DNA from: Pontibacter arcticus
GTDB taxonomy: Bacteria; Bacteroidota; Bacteroidia; Cytophagales; Hymenobacteraceae
Assembly: GCF_003284895.1 (NCBI RefSeq)
Contig: NZ_QMDV01000001.1
Coordinates: 523,080 to 587,079, forward strand
Direction: 5' to 3'
Length of the DNA: 64,000 nucleotides
The position numbers and the translations under genes are program-made. This document shows positions 51,682 to 60,637 of this stretch, in pieces (the first letter of the stretch is position 1; each line of letters opens with the position of its first letter). The notes below the pieces were generated by a model. That model was not told where the DNA came from, made no database searches, and saw nothing but the letters and a program-made list of their open reading frames with translations.

Positions 51682-52398
51682 ATGACGAAAATAGACTTCT
51701 CCCCGCTTAGTGCTACTTTTATAAACTGTACTTTAAAGAAATCACCTGAAAAAAGCCACACGCAAGGCTTAGTGGATGTCGCCATCGGCATCATGGAAAA
51801 AGAGAAGGTGAAGGTGAACCAGATCCGGCTTGTGGACCACGAAGTACCGCCCGGCGTGTACCCGGATATGACCGAACATGGCTGGGACAAAGATGAATTT
51901 CCGGAATTGCTTAAAACCATACTCAGCTCGGATATTCTGGTAATAGGTACCCCGATCTGGCTGGGCGAAAAATCATCTGTAGCGCATAAACTGATCGAGC
52001 GGTTGTATGGCATGAGCGGCGAACTGAACGAGAAAGGGCAATATTTATACTATGGCAAAGTGGGTGGCTGTATTATTACCGGCAACGAAGATGGCGTAAA
52101 GCACTGCGCGATGGGCATTTTATACTCCTTGCAGCACATCGGGTACTCCGTGCCGCCCCAAGCCGATACTGGCTGGGTTGGCGAAGTTGGCCCCGGCCCA
52201 AGCTACCTGGATAAAGAAGCCAATGCTGCCGAAAACGACTTTACCAACCGCAATACCACCTTTATGACTTACAACCTGCTGCACCTGGCGCTCATGCTGA
52301 AAAATGCAAACGGCTACCCAACCTACGGCAACTCAAGCAAAGACTGGAAGAAAGGCGAACGCTGGAATTTTGAAAACCCGGAATACAGGCAGAGCTAA
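51682..52398 (+). CDS. Flavodoxin-like NAD(P)H-dependent oxidoreductase
   Basis: A 238-residue flavodoxin-fold protein: FINCTLKKSPEKSHTQGLVDVAIGIM (about 14-39, FMN phosphate loop) and SDILVIGTPIWLGEKSSVAHKLIERLYG (about 88-115). A later GGCIITGNEDGVKHCAMGILYSLQHIGY (about 130-157) is typical of the FMN reductase/flavodoxin family. Probably an FMN-dependent reductase, physiological substrate unknown. Monocistronic. Confidence 0.85.
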   Translation: MTKIDFSPLSATFINCTLKKSPEKSHTQGLVDVAIGIMEKEKVKVNQIRLVDHEVPPGVYPDMTEHGWDKDEFPELLKTILSSDILVIGTPIWLGEKSSVAHKLIERLYGMSGELNEKGQYLYYGKVGGCIITGNEDGVKHCAMGILYSLQHIGYSVPPQADTGWVGEVGPGPSYLDKEANAAENDFTNRNTTFMTYNLLHLALMLKNANGYPTYGNSSKDWKKGERWNFENPEYRQS

Positions 52399-52463
52399 GT
52401 AATATCTGTCACACACATTTACCTTTTTATACTTTAAATTCTGGCTTCTGTGCCCAAACCCGC

Positions 52464-52471
52464 TATATTTG
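52464..52471 (+). promoter_or_regulatory. -7 element TATATTTG that decides the purN start
   Basis: TATATTTG matches TAnnTTTG. The TTG that would be the longest purN start (52469) lies inside this box, so translation must begin downstream, probably at the TTG at 52496. Confidence 0.45.
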
Positions 52472-52495
52472 CAGCTTCATTTCAAGCTTATACTT

Positions 52496-53101
52496 TTGGC
52501 ACAGCCTGATAAAAAAAATATAGTCATATTCGCTTCGGGATCGGGTAGCAACGCGCAACGCCTGCTGGAGCACTTCGAGCACCACCCTGGCATACGTGTG
52601 GCAGCGCTTTTCTCGAACAACCCGAATGCCTATGCCCTTAAAAGAGCCGAGACCTACCAGGTCCCGGCTCTTTTGTTTAACCGCGACACGTTCTATAACT
52701 CCGATAAAGTACTGGAACAGGTAAAATCGTTTAACCCTGACCTGATCGTGCTGGCTGGTTTTCTGTGGCTGGTGCCGGCATACTTGCTGCAGGCTTTCCC
52801 GAACAAGATCATCAACATACACCCTGCCCTGCTGCCCAAGTATGGCGGCAAAGGCATGCACGGCCAGCACGTACACGCAGCCGTACTCGCAGCCGGCGAG
52901 CCAGAATCCGGCATCACCATCCATAGTATAGATGAGGAGTACGACAAAGGCGAATTTATACTTCAGAAGCGCTGCCCGGTGCTGCCAACCGATACACCCG
53001 AAGACCTGGCCGCCCGCGTGCTGCAACTCGAGCACAAATACCTGCCGCTGGTCGTAGAACGCCTCCTTTCAGAACAAGAGCATCCAAAAAATTTACGTTA
53101 A
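52496..53101 (+). CDS. purN: Phosphoribosylglycinamide formyltransferase
   Basis: Formylates GAR using 10-formyl-THF in purine synthesis. 201 residues from the TTG at 52496 (MAQPDKKNIVIFASGSGSNAQ). No ATG is available near the N-terminus, and a TTG at 52469 sits inside the -7 element. Catalytic residues are seen in IINIHPALLPKY (catalytic His) and EEYDKGEFI (catalytic Asp). A terminator-like hairpin lies within the coding sequence (52640-52674). purH follows 17 bases later, a normal purine pair. Confidence 0.9.
   Translation: MAQPDKKNIVIFASGSGSNAQRLLEHFEHHPGIRVAALFSNNPNAYALKRAETYQVPALLFNRDTFYNSDKVLEQVKSFNPDLIVLAGFLWLVPAYLLQAFPNKIINIHPALLPKYGGKGMHGQHVHAAVLAAGEPESGITIHSIDEEYDKGEFILQKRCPVLPTDTPEDLAARVLQLEHKYLPLVVERLLSEQEHPKNLR
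52640..52674 (+). other. Terminator-like hairpin inside purN
   Basis: AAAAGAGCCG (52640-52649) pairs with CGGCTCTTTT (52665-52674), extended by GACCT/AGGTC with one mismatch and a 3-base loop: a 16-bp stem followed by T-rich sequence. It encodes ordinary PurN residues (about KRAETYQVPALLF), so there is no insertion. Confidence 0.55.
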
Positions 53102-53118
53102 CCATACCTGCCATTCTC

Positions 53119-54639
53119 ATGCAATCTGTTAAAATTAAATCCGCACTTATCTCTGTTTACTACAAAGACCGCCTCGAGCCGTTGGTAGAACTTCTGAAAC
53201 AACATAATGTAACCATCTATTCGACGGGTGGCACGCAAACGTTTTTAGAAGAGCAAGGCGCTGAAGTGGTAGCCGTAGAAGACCTGACCGCTTATCCGTC
53301 TATTTTTGGTGGCCGTGTAAAAACGCTGCACCCGAAAGTATTTGGTGGCATCCTGCACCGCCGCGACAACGACAGCGACCTGAACGAGCGCGAGAAGTAT
53401 GAAATTCCGCCGATTGACCTGGTAGTAGTAGACTTATATCCTTTTGAGGAAACGGTAGCATCGGGTGCTTCGGAAGCAGACGTGATAGAGAAGATTGACA
53501 TTGGTGGTATTTCGCTTATCCGTGCGGCAGCCAAAAATTTTAAAGATGTGCTGATCGTATCGTCGCGCAACCAGTACGATGAAGTGGTAGAACTTCTGAA
53601 AGCAAAAGATGGCGCCACGGATCTGGAAGACCGCAAGCAGTTTGCAGCCAAAGCCTTTAATGTGTCGTCGCATTACGATACCCACATTTTCAATTACATG
53701 AACGGCGATGAGAACGCTGGCTTCAAACAAAGTATACTCGAAAGTACACCGTTGCGCTACGGCGAAAACCCGCATCAGAAAGGTACTTTCTATGGTAAAC
53801 TGGATGAGTTGTTCGAGCAACTGAACGGCAAGCAGCTTTCTTACAACAACCTGGTAGATGTGGACGCAGCCGTTGCCCTGGGCGCTGAGTTTGAAGAACC
53901 TGCCGTAGCTATACTTAAACATACCAATGCCTGCGGTTGCGCCACCGGCGAAAGTATAAAAGAGGCCTATTTGAATGCACTATCTTCTGACCCGGTTTCG
54001 GCATTTGGCGGCGTTATCATCGCCAACAGAAGTATAGATTTAGGTACAGCCGAAGAACTGAACAAACTTTTCTTTGAAGTACTGATCGCCCCTGAATTTG
54101 ATGCCGATGCGCTGGAATTATTGAAGTCTAAAAAGAACCGCATCCTGTTAAAGCAAAAGCCGGTTGAGCTAAGCAAAAAGCAATTTAAAACCTTGCTGAA
54201 CGGCGTAATAGAGCAGGACAAAGACTTGCTAACTGAAACAGAAGCCGACTTTAAAACCGTAACCAAACGCGAGCCAACTGCTGAAGAACGCAAAGCGCTT
54301 GTATTTGCCGCTAAAGTTTGCAAGCACACCAAATCGAATACAATTATACTTGCAACCGATAAGATGATGTTCTCGAGCGGTGTAGGCCAGACCTCACGTG
54401 TGGATGCGTTGCGCCAAGCCATCGAAAAAGCGAAAAACTTCGGATTTGATATCAGCAAAACTGTGATGGCTTCGGATGCTTTCTTCCCGTTCCCGGATTG
54501 TGTGGAAATTGCCGACCAGGCAGGTATAAAAGCAGTGGTGCAGCCAGGCGGCTCTATTAAAGACCAGGACTCAATTAACTACTGCGATGCGCACAACATG
54601 GCGATGGTCATGACGGGCGTTCGCCATTTCAAACATTAA
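53119..54639 (+). CDS. purH: AICAR transformylase / IMP cyclohydrolase
   Basis: Bifunctional enzyme for the last two steps of IMP synthesis. 506 residues: N-terminal MGS-like cyclohydrolase domain (about 1-150; STGGTQTFLEEQGAEV, GRVKTLHPKVFGGIL) and C-terminal AICAR transformylase domain (about 195-506; LRYGENPHQKGTFY, ILKHTNACGCATG, VQPGGSIKDQDSINYCD). Full length with all motifs. Follows purN. Confidence 0.96.
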   Translation: MQSVKIKSALISVYYKDRLEPLVELLKQHNVTIYSTGGTQTFLEEQGAEVVAVEDLTAYPSIFGGRVKTLHPKVFGGILHRRDNDSDLNEREKYEIPPIDLVVVDLYPFEETVASGASEADVIEKIDIGGISLIRAAAKNFKDVLIVSSRNQYDEVVELLKAKDGATDLEDRKQFAAKAFNVSSHYDTHIFNYMNGDENAGFKQSILESTPLRYGENPHQKGTFYGKLDELFEQLNGKQLSYNNLVDVDAAVALGAEFEEPAVAILKHTNACGCATGESIKEAYLNALSSDPVSAFGGVIIANRSIDLGTAEELNKLFFEVLIAPEFDADALELLKSKKNRILLKQKPVELSKKQFKTLLNGVIEQDKDLLTETEADFKTVTKREPTAEERKALVFAAKVCKHTKSNTIILATDKMMFSSGVGQTSRVDALRQAIEKAKNFGFDISKTVMASDAFFPFPDCVEIADQAGIKAVVQPGGSIKDQDSINYCDAHNMAMVMTGVRHFKH

Positions 54640-54735
54640 TAAACAAGCCAGGCATTACATTGATTTTTAAGATGATGCACCGCTTTGCAAGTATAATTTA
54701 ATTAAGCTTTAAAGCAGTCTCTACCTGCAGTTTAT

Positions 54736-54771
54736 AAAAAAACCTGACTCCATACGATGTCAGGTTTTTTT
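54736..54771 (+). terminator. Terminator after purN-purH
   Basis: AAAAAAACCTGAC / GTCAGGTTTTTTT arms (54736-54748, 54759-54771), directly followed by TATACTTTT. Confidence 0.8.
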
Positions 54772-55044
54772 ATACTTTTGATTTACCCTATTTACTCACC
54801 TCAAAAGTACAAATTAGCTGTACATGCGGCTCCCTATCCAATTTTATACTTCAAAGTTGCGTTATAAAAGGGGCCAACGCCAGGTATAACCGTAACAACA
54901 GAAGAAATAAACTTTAAATGTTTAATACAGCCACGAACAACAGTATTATTTCCGCTGAATTTAACTAATTTTACCGTTAGCTTTTAGTTAGAAATATTAT
55001 ATATTTAAATATAAAGAGGCTTTACAGGCCTCATCCACTACAAA
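54772..55044. other. Intergenic region upstream of mreB
   Basis: About 270 AT-rich bases without a coding sequence, holding two TATACTT words and the unassigned mreB promoter. No convincing -7 box or RNA element was found. Together with the purH terminator the gap is about 405 bases. Confidence 0.4.
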
Positions 55045-56070
55045 ATGGGACTATTTAATTTTTTCACAAGTGATATAGCCATTGATTTGGGTACCGCCAA
55101 TACCCTGATCATACATAACGATAAAATTGTGGTAGACGAGCCTTCTATTATCGCCGTTGACCGTACCACAGGCAAAGTGCTTGCTATTGGCCGCCAGGCC
55201 ATGCAGATGCACGAAAAAACCCACGAAAACATCAAAACCATACGCCCGCTGAAAGATGGCGTAATTGCCGATTTCCACGCTGCTGAAGAAATGATCCGTG
55301 GCATGATCCGCATGATTGATACGGGTCGCCGCTTGTTTCAGCCTTCGCACCGCATGGTTATCTGTATTCCTTCGGGCATTACGGAGGTAGAGAAACGTGC
55401 CGTACGCGACTCTGCCCAGCACGCCGGCGCCAAAGAAGTATGGATGATACAGGAGCCGATGGCTGCTGCCATTGGTATTGGCATAGACGTAGAACAGCCG
55501 ATTGGCTCTATGATTGTGGATATCGGGGGCGGTACAACTGAGATTGCCGTTGTGGCCCTTTCAGGTATTGTCTGCGACCAGTCTATCCGTATTGCCGGCG
55601 ATGTGTTTACCAAAGATATCCTGGATTACATGCGCCGCCAGCACAACCTGCTGATCGGGGAACGCTCCGCAGAAAAGATCAAAATTGAAGTGGGCGCTGC
55701 CCTTCCGGAACTGGAAAACCCGCCAGCTGATTACGAAATCCGTGGTCGCGACCTGATGACCGGTATTCCGAAAGTTATAAAAGTAACCTACCAGGAAATC
55801 GCGATCGCACTGGATAAATCAGTTTCTAAAATTGAAGAAGCCGTTCTGAAAGCGCTGGAAATAGCGCCACCGGAACTGTCTGCTGATATTTACGACAACG
55901 GTATTCACCTGACGGGTGGCGGTGCATTGCTGCGTGGCTTTGATAAGCGCCTGGCTGCTAAAACCAAGCTTCCGATCCATATTGCAGAAGATCCGTTGCG
56001 TGCCGTGGTACGTGGTACTGGGGCTGCCATTAAAAACATCGAAGGCTTTAAAAACGTCCTTCTGACGTAA
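55045..56070 (+). CDS. mreB: Rod shape-determining protein MreB
   Basis: Actin-like filament that guides lateral wall synthesis. 341 residues with the phosphate-1 motif DLGTANTLI (about 12-20), phosphate-2 VDIGGGTTEIAVV (about 158-170) and adenosine motif LTGGGALLRG (about 289-298). Full-length and typical. First gene of the mreBCD-pbp2-rodA operon; mreC starts 9 bases downstream. Confidence 0.97.
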   Translation: MGLFNFFTSDIAIDLGTANTLIIHNDKIVVDEPSIIAVDRTTGKVLAIGRQAMQMHEKTHENIKTIRPLKDGVIADFHAAEEMIRGMIRMIDTGRRLFQPSHRMVICIPSGITEVEKRAVRDSAQHAGAKEVWMIQEPMAAAIGIGIDVEQPIGSMIVDIGGGTTEIAVVALSGIVCDQSIRIAGDVFTKDILDYMRRQHNLLIGERSAEKIKIEVGAALPELENPPADYEIRGRDLMTGIPKVIKVTYQEIAIALDKSVSKIEEAVLKALEIAPPELSADIYDNGIHLTGGGALLRGFDKRLAAKTKLPIHIAEDPLRAVVRGTGAAIKNIEGFKNVLLT

Positions 56071-56079
56071 TACAGGCAC

Positions 56080-56946
56080 ATGCGGAATCTTTTTGCATTT
56101 ATTTACCGGTTCCGTGCGTTCCTGCTGTTCGTTCTGCTAGAGGTGCTGTGCGTTTTCCTGATTGTGCGCTACAACACGTACCAGGGCGCAGCTTTCTTTA
56201 ACTCAGCTACAAAGTATGCAGGGCAGGTACTCGAGTTTCAGAGTGGTGTTACGGATTATTTCCGGTTGGCTTCCATTAACAATACGCTGGCGCGCGAAAA
56301 TGCATTGCTACGCGAAGAACTGCTGGATTTCAGGAAACAAAGTATAACAGACAGTACGCAAAGCCTGGATACAACCTATTATGCGTCTGCCGACACCCTG
56401 AAACAGTACCCATATCTGCTGCATGCTGGCCGTGTGATCAACAACTCGGTGCGCCGGACAAACAACTACCTGACGCTCTCGATCGGGGCGGCAGATGGCG
56501 TAAAGCCGGGCATGGGTGTAATTGCCTCTAACGGTACTGTAGGCCGCATCAAAACCGTTTCGGAAAAGTATGCAACTGTTACTTCTTTGCTACACTCGCA
56601 GTTACTGATCTCGGCTAAAATTAAAAAGAGCAACACCTTCGGCACCATTAAATGGACGGGTGGCAATTATCGCCTTGCCAACCTGGAGTACATTCCGCTA
56701 CACGTAAAACCCGCTAAAGGCGATACCATTGTAACAAGCGGCTTCAATACGGTATTCCCGGAGGGCATTATGGTAGGCACGATCAGCTCTGTAGAAAAGG
56801 AAATGGACAAAAGCTTTTATACCATAAAGGTGAAGCTGGCCGTTGATTTTGCACAGCTCTCCTACGTGTATGTAGTGGAAAACCCCTATAAAGCAGAACG
56901 GGATACGTTAGAACAAAACGCAGGTATACTTCCAGATGAACAGTAG
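56080..56946 (+). CDS. mreC: Rod shape-determining protein MreC
   Basis: Periplasmic scaffold of the elongasome. 288 residues with an N-terminal membrane helix (about 11-28), coiled coil (about 68-90) and a beta-rich MreC domain (about 105-270; SIGAADGVKPGMGVIASNGTVGRI). Probably activates PBP2. Its stop overlaps mreD by 11 bases. Confidence 0.93.
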   Translation: MRNLFAFIYRFRAFLLFVLLEVLCVFLIVRYNTYQGAAFFNSATKYAGQVLEFQSGVTDYFRLASINNTLARENALLREELLDFRKQSITDSTQSLDTTYYASADTLKQYPYLLHAGRVINNSVRRTNNYLTLSIGAADGVKPGMGVIASNGTVGRIKTVSEKYATVTSLLHSQLLISAKIKKSNTFGTIKWTGGNYRLANLEYIPLHVKPAKGDTIVTSGFNTVFPEGIMVGTISSVEKEMDKSFYTIKVKLAVDFAQLSYVYVVENPYKAERDTLEQNAGILPDEQ

Positions 56947-57463
56947 TTTCGGCATAAAATACATTGTACAGTTTATACTGTTTGTAGCGCTTCAGATTCT
57001 GCTGATGGATAATCTGGTGCTTTTCAGTACGGGTTTCTGCTTTATTTATGTGGCTTTTCTGTTGTTTCTGCCAATTGGTATAAACAAAGTATGGCTATTG
57101 TTTCTAGGGTTTCTGGTTGGGTTTACGGTGGATATTTTTTACGATACCATGGGCATTCATGCAGCTGCCAGTGTGCTGCTTGCTTATCTCAGAACACATC
57201 TTTTGAACCTTCTGACGCCACGTGATGGTTACGATACAAACGATGCAGCTAACATACACATAATGGGTTGGCGCTGGTACCTGGTTTATACGTTTACACT
57301 GCTGCTTTTTCATCATCTGGCGGTCTTCTTCCTGGAAACAATCAGCTTTGGAACCGTCTGGTATACGCTGTTAAAAGTTGTAGCAAGTACCTTGTTTACC
57401 GGCATCGTCCTGATTATTGTGCAACTGCTGTTCTTTTCATCCAAAAGGGCGAGTAGAACTTAA
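56936..57463 (+). CDS. mreD: Rod shape-determining protein MreD
   Basis: A 175-residue membrane protein with about five helices, position and hydropathy typical of MreD (short, poorly conserved): FGIKYIVQFILFVALQILLMDNL at the start. It lies in the elongasome order mreB-C-D and overlaps mreC by 11 bases. ATG at 56936; the pbp2 ATG follows the stop at once (57464). Confidence 0.88.
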   Translation: MNSSFGIKYIVQFILFVALQILLMDNLVLFSTGFCFIYVAFLLFLPIGINKVWLLFLGFLVGFTVDIFYDTMGIHAAASVLLAYLRTHLLNLLTPRDGYDTNDAANIHIMGWRWYLVYTFTLLLFHHLAVFFLETISFGTVWYTLLKVVASTLFTGIVLIIVQLLFFSSKRASRT

Positions 57464-59296
57464 ATGAATTATTTAGAGAACCGAAAATATATTATTCAGG
57501 GCATTTTTCTGATCGTAGGAATCGTGTTTGCCCTGCGCCTGTTTCACATTCAGGTAATTGATAGCAGTTACAAGCAAGCCGCTGAGACAAACGCGATCAA
57601 GTCCATTATCCAATATCCTTTCCGGGGTTTGATTTACGACCGCAACGGCCAGTTGATGGTGCAGAATACGCCCGTTTACGACCTGATGGTGATTCCGAAA
57701 GAAGTAAAGCAACTGGATACTTTACACCTGAGCCAGGTACTTCAGCTACCCCCCCTCGAAATCCGCGAGCGCCTGAAAAAAGCCCGTACTTTTTCGTATG
57801 TGCAGCCTTCCGCTTTTTACCAGAAACTAAGCACCGAAGAATTTGCACAGATACAAGGCAGCCTAATCGACTTTCCGGGGTTTTACATCAACGCCCGTAC
57901 GGCACGTGGTTATCCGCACCAGAGTTTATCGCACGCCTTGGGTTATATTGCTGAGATCAGCCCGAGGCAGCTCGAAGATTCCAGTTACGCGGGTTACCGC
58001 CCTGGCGATTATATCGGAAAAAGCGGCATCGAGCTGGAGTACGAGAAATTTCTGATGGGCAAGCGTGGCGTAAAGTATAAGATGGTGAACGTGCGCGGCA
58101 TCGAGAAAGGCCCTTTTAAAGGAGGAGCTTTTGATACGCTTTCGGTAGCCGGACAAAACCTGATCAGTACCATTGACCTGGATCTGCAAGCGTATGGAGA
58201 ATACCTGATGAACGGCGCAAAAGGCAGCATAGTAGCCATAGAGCCTGCTACCGGCGAAGTACTGGCCTATATCTCTGCCCCTTTCTACGACCCGAACCTG
58301 TTTACTGGCAAAGATTACGGCAAGAACTACATGAAGCTGCTGACTGACCCGGATAAGACCATGTTTAACCGCCCGATTATGGCGAGCAGCAACCCGCCCG
58401 GCTCTATCTTTAAAATGGCCCAGGCACTTGCTGCCTTACAGGAAGGCATTATTACGCCTGGCACTGGCTACCCTTGTAACCAGCGCCTTGTAAAATGTTC
58501 GCACGCACATACCCCGCCTTCCACACTAGCTATTGCCATCGAAGAGTCCTGTAATCCATACTTTTACCAGGTAATGCGGTCTATGGTTAACCAGGGTAAA
58601 TCCAAGAATATCTTTACAGATACTTCCATCGGCCTGAAAGAATGGCGGAAACATATTACCAGCTTTGGCTTTGGCACAAAACTAGGCATCGATCTTCCGA
58701 ACGAGAAGCAGGGTATCATAGCTTCTCCTGAGATGTATGATAAGATCTATGGCAAAAACCGCTGGAAATTCTCTACTATTTATTCGCTGAGTATAGGCCA
58801 GGGCGAACTAGGCGTTACGCCTCTGCAGATGGCCAATTTTATGGCCATTATTGCTAACCGGGGCTATTATGTGGCTCCGCATATTATCCGATCGGTTGGT
58901 GAAAACGGAAAGCCGCTGCCTGAGTATCTGAAAAAGAATTACACAACAGTAGACGCCAAACATTTTGCGCCTGTAGTAGATGGCATGGCTGCCGTAATAA
59001 CATCGGGTACAGGCAGAAACTCATCTTTAGCGCATATCGGCATTCAGGTATGTGGCAAAACCGGAACAGCGGAAAACCCACAGGGAAAAGACCACGCCGT
59101 ATTTGTAGCTTTCGCACCAAAGGATAATCCAAAAATTGCCATTGCAGTGTATGTAGAAAACGCTGGTTTCGGAGCGCAGTCTGCTGCCCCGATTGCCGGC
59201 CTGATGATGGAAAAATACCTTACTGATTCTATCTCTGCTAAAGTACAGTGGAAAGAAAAATGGGTATTAAGCCGCCAGTATTTGAATATTAAGTAA
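57464..59296 (+). CDS. mrdA: Penicillin-binding protein 2 (elongasome transpeptidase)
   Basis: Class B PBP that cross-links peptidoglycan during rod growth. The 610-residue protein has an N-terminal membrane helix (about 10-28), dimerisation domain (about 45-180) and transpeptidase domain. Active-site motifs are intact: SIFK with Ser314, SCN at 362-364, KTG at 532-534 (CGKTGTAENP). It lies directly between mreD and rodA. Confidence 0.95.
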   Translation: MNYLENRKYIIQGIFLIVGIVFALRLFHIQVIDSSYKQAAETNAIKSIIQYPFRGLIYDRNGQLMVQNTPVYDLMVIPKEVKQLDTLHLSQVLQLPPLEIRERLKKARTFSYVQPSAFYQKLSTEEFAQIQGSLIDFPGFYINARTARGYPHQSLSHALGYIAEISPRQLEDSSYAGYRPGDYIGKSGIELEYEKFLMGKRGVKYKMVNVRGIEKGPFKGGAFDTLSVAGQNLISTIDLDLQAYGEYLMNGAKGSIVAIEPATGEVLAYISAPFYDPNLFTGKDYGKNYMKLLTDPDKTMFNRPIMASSNPPGSIFKMAQALAALQEGIITPGTGYPCNQRLVKCSHAHTPPSTLAIAIEESCNPYFYQVMRSMVNQGKSKNIFTDTSIGLKEWRKHITSFGFGTKLGIDLPNEKQGIIASPEMYDKIYGKNRWKFSTIYSLSIGQGELGVTPLQMANFMAIIANRGYYVAPHIIRSVGENGKPLPEYLKKNYTTVDAKHFAPVVDGMAAVITSGTGRNSSLAHIGIQVCGKTGTAENPQGKDHAVFVAFAPKDNPKIAIAVYVENAGFGAQSAAPIAGLMMEKYLTDSISAKVQWKEKWVLSRQYLNIK

Positions 59297-59298
59297 GG

Positions 59299-60621
59299 AT
59301 GCCAGCAGAACCAACCATACCAAAGTATAAAATAGCGACGCGCAGCAGTAACCGCACATCGCGCAGTTTCCCCGTTCACATAGATTGGGTAACAATACTG
59401 CTATACTTCCTGTTAGTTGGCCTGGGCTGGATGAATATTTATGCCGCCGTTTACAGCCCCGATAATGTAGTAAACATCCTGAGTTTTGATATTAACTCCG
59501 GTAAGCAGCTTGTCTGGATCTCGGCAGCGGTGGTGCTCATTATTATACTTCTGGTGGTTGATTACAAAGTATACGAACACCTCGCCTACCCCATTTACGG
59601 CACCATTATTTTACTATTGCTGGTCACGCTGGTGGTTGCAAAACCGATTGCAGGTTCCAGGTCTTGGCTCGATCTGGGTGGCGGAATCAGGTTACAACCC
59701 GCCGAACTGGCTAAATTTGCGACAGCTTTAGCGCTTTCCAAATACCTGAGCAGCGTGAGCCTGCGCCAGCAAAAGTTAATGGACCAGGTTAAACTGGCTG
59801 CTATTACCCTGTTGCCGCCTGCTATTATCATACTTCAAAACGAAACAGGATCGGCGCTGGTGTTTGCCTCGTTCATACTTGCTTTCTTTAGAGAGGGTAT
59901 GTCGCCGCTTATACTTATTATCGGCGGAACGGCTGCGGCTATTTTTATACTTACGTTGCTGGTGCCCAAGCTCTACCTGATCATCGGTATTATACTTTTG
60001 ATGGGCGCTGCCGTGTGGCTGGATTACCGCCTGATGCGACGCATTAAAACCATGATCGCCATGCTGGGCGTTGTAATTGCGATGATCTTTAGTGTGGATT
60101 ACTTTGTAAACAGCATTCTGCAGCCACACCAGCAAAACCGTATCAAAGCACTTATAAACCCCGAAGCCGACCCGCTTGGCTATGGCTGGAACGTAACACA
60201 ATCCAAGATTGCAATTGGCTCCGGTGGCTTAATCGGGAAAGGCTTCCTGGAAGGTACACAAACCAAATTCGATTTCGTGCCCGAGCAAAGTACCGACTTT
60301 ATTTTTTGTACCATCGGCGAAGAACATGGCTGGGTGGGCAGCACCATCCTGATCGGTCTATTTCTGTTTCTGCTGATCCGGATTGTAAGTATAGCCGAGC
60401 GCCAGAAATCCGTTTTCGGCCGGACGTATGGCTATTGTGTAGCGTCTATTATCTTCTTCCATTTTGTAATTAATGTAGGCATGACAATCGGGCTGGCACC
60501 TGTGGTGGGTATTCCGCTGCCATTCTTTAGTTACGGGGGCTCGTCGTTGTGGTCGTTTACCATCCTGCTTTTTATCCTGATCGCTATCGATGCCAACCGC
60601 AGCCAGGACCTGTCACGCTAA
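59299..60621 (+). CDS. rodA: Rod-shape glycosyltransferase RodA (SEDS)
   Basis: SEDS-family peptidoglycan polymerase, partner of PBP2. The 440-residue membrane protein has about ten helices. The conserved regions SRSWLDLGGGIRLQPAELAKFATALALSKYL (about 121-151), SKIAIGSGGLIGKGFLEGTQTKFDFVPEQSTDFIFC (about 303-338) and VGIPLPFFSYGGSSLWSF (about 403-420) are present. It starts 2 bases after the pbp2 stop. Eight AAGTATA/TATACTT words fall in its first 1.1 kb, several encoding Ile-Leu. Confidence 0.95.
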   Translation: MPAEPTIPKYKIATRSSNRTSRSFPVHIDWVTILLYFLLVGLGWMNIYAAVYSPDNVVNILSFDINSGKQLVWISAAVVLIIILLVVDYKVYEHLAYPIYGTIILLLLVTLVVAKPIAGSRSWLDLGGGIRLQPAELAKFATALALSKYLSSVSLRQQKLMDQVKLAAITLLPPAIIILQNETGSALVFASFILAFFREGMSPLILIIGGTAAAIFILTLLVPKLYLIIGIILLMGAAVWLDYRLMRRIKTMIAMLGVVIAMIFSVDYFVNSILQPHQQNRIKALINPEADPLGYGWNVTQSKIAIGSGGLIGKGFLEGTQTKFDFVPEQSTDFIFCTIGEEHGWVGSTILIGLFLFLLIRIVSIAERQKSVFGRTYGYCVASIIFFHFVINVGMTIGLAPVVGIPLPFFSYGGSSLWSFTILLFILIAIDANRSQDLSR

Positions 60622-60637
60622 CGTATAAATTTATACT

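Noticed and set aside
52463-52495. Longer purN start at TTG 52469
   Set aside because: It lies within the -7 promoter box, so it is unlikely to be transcribed.
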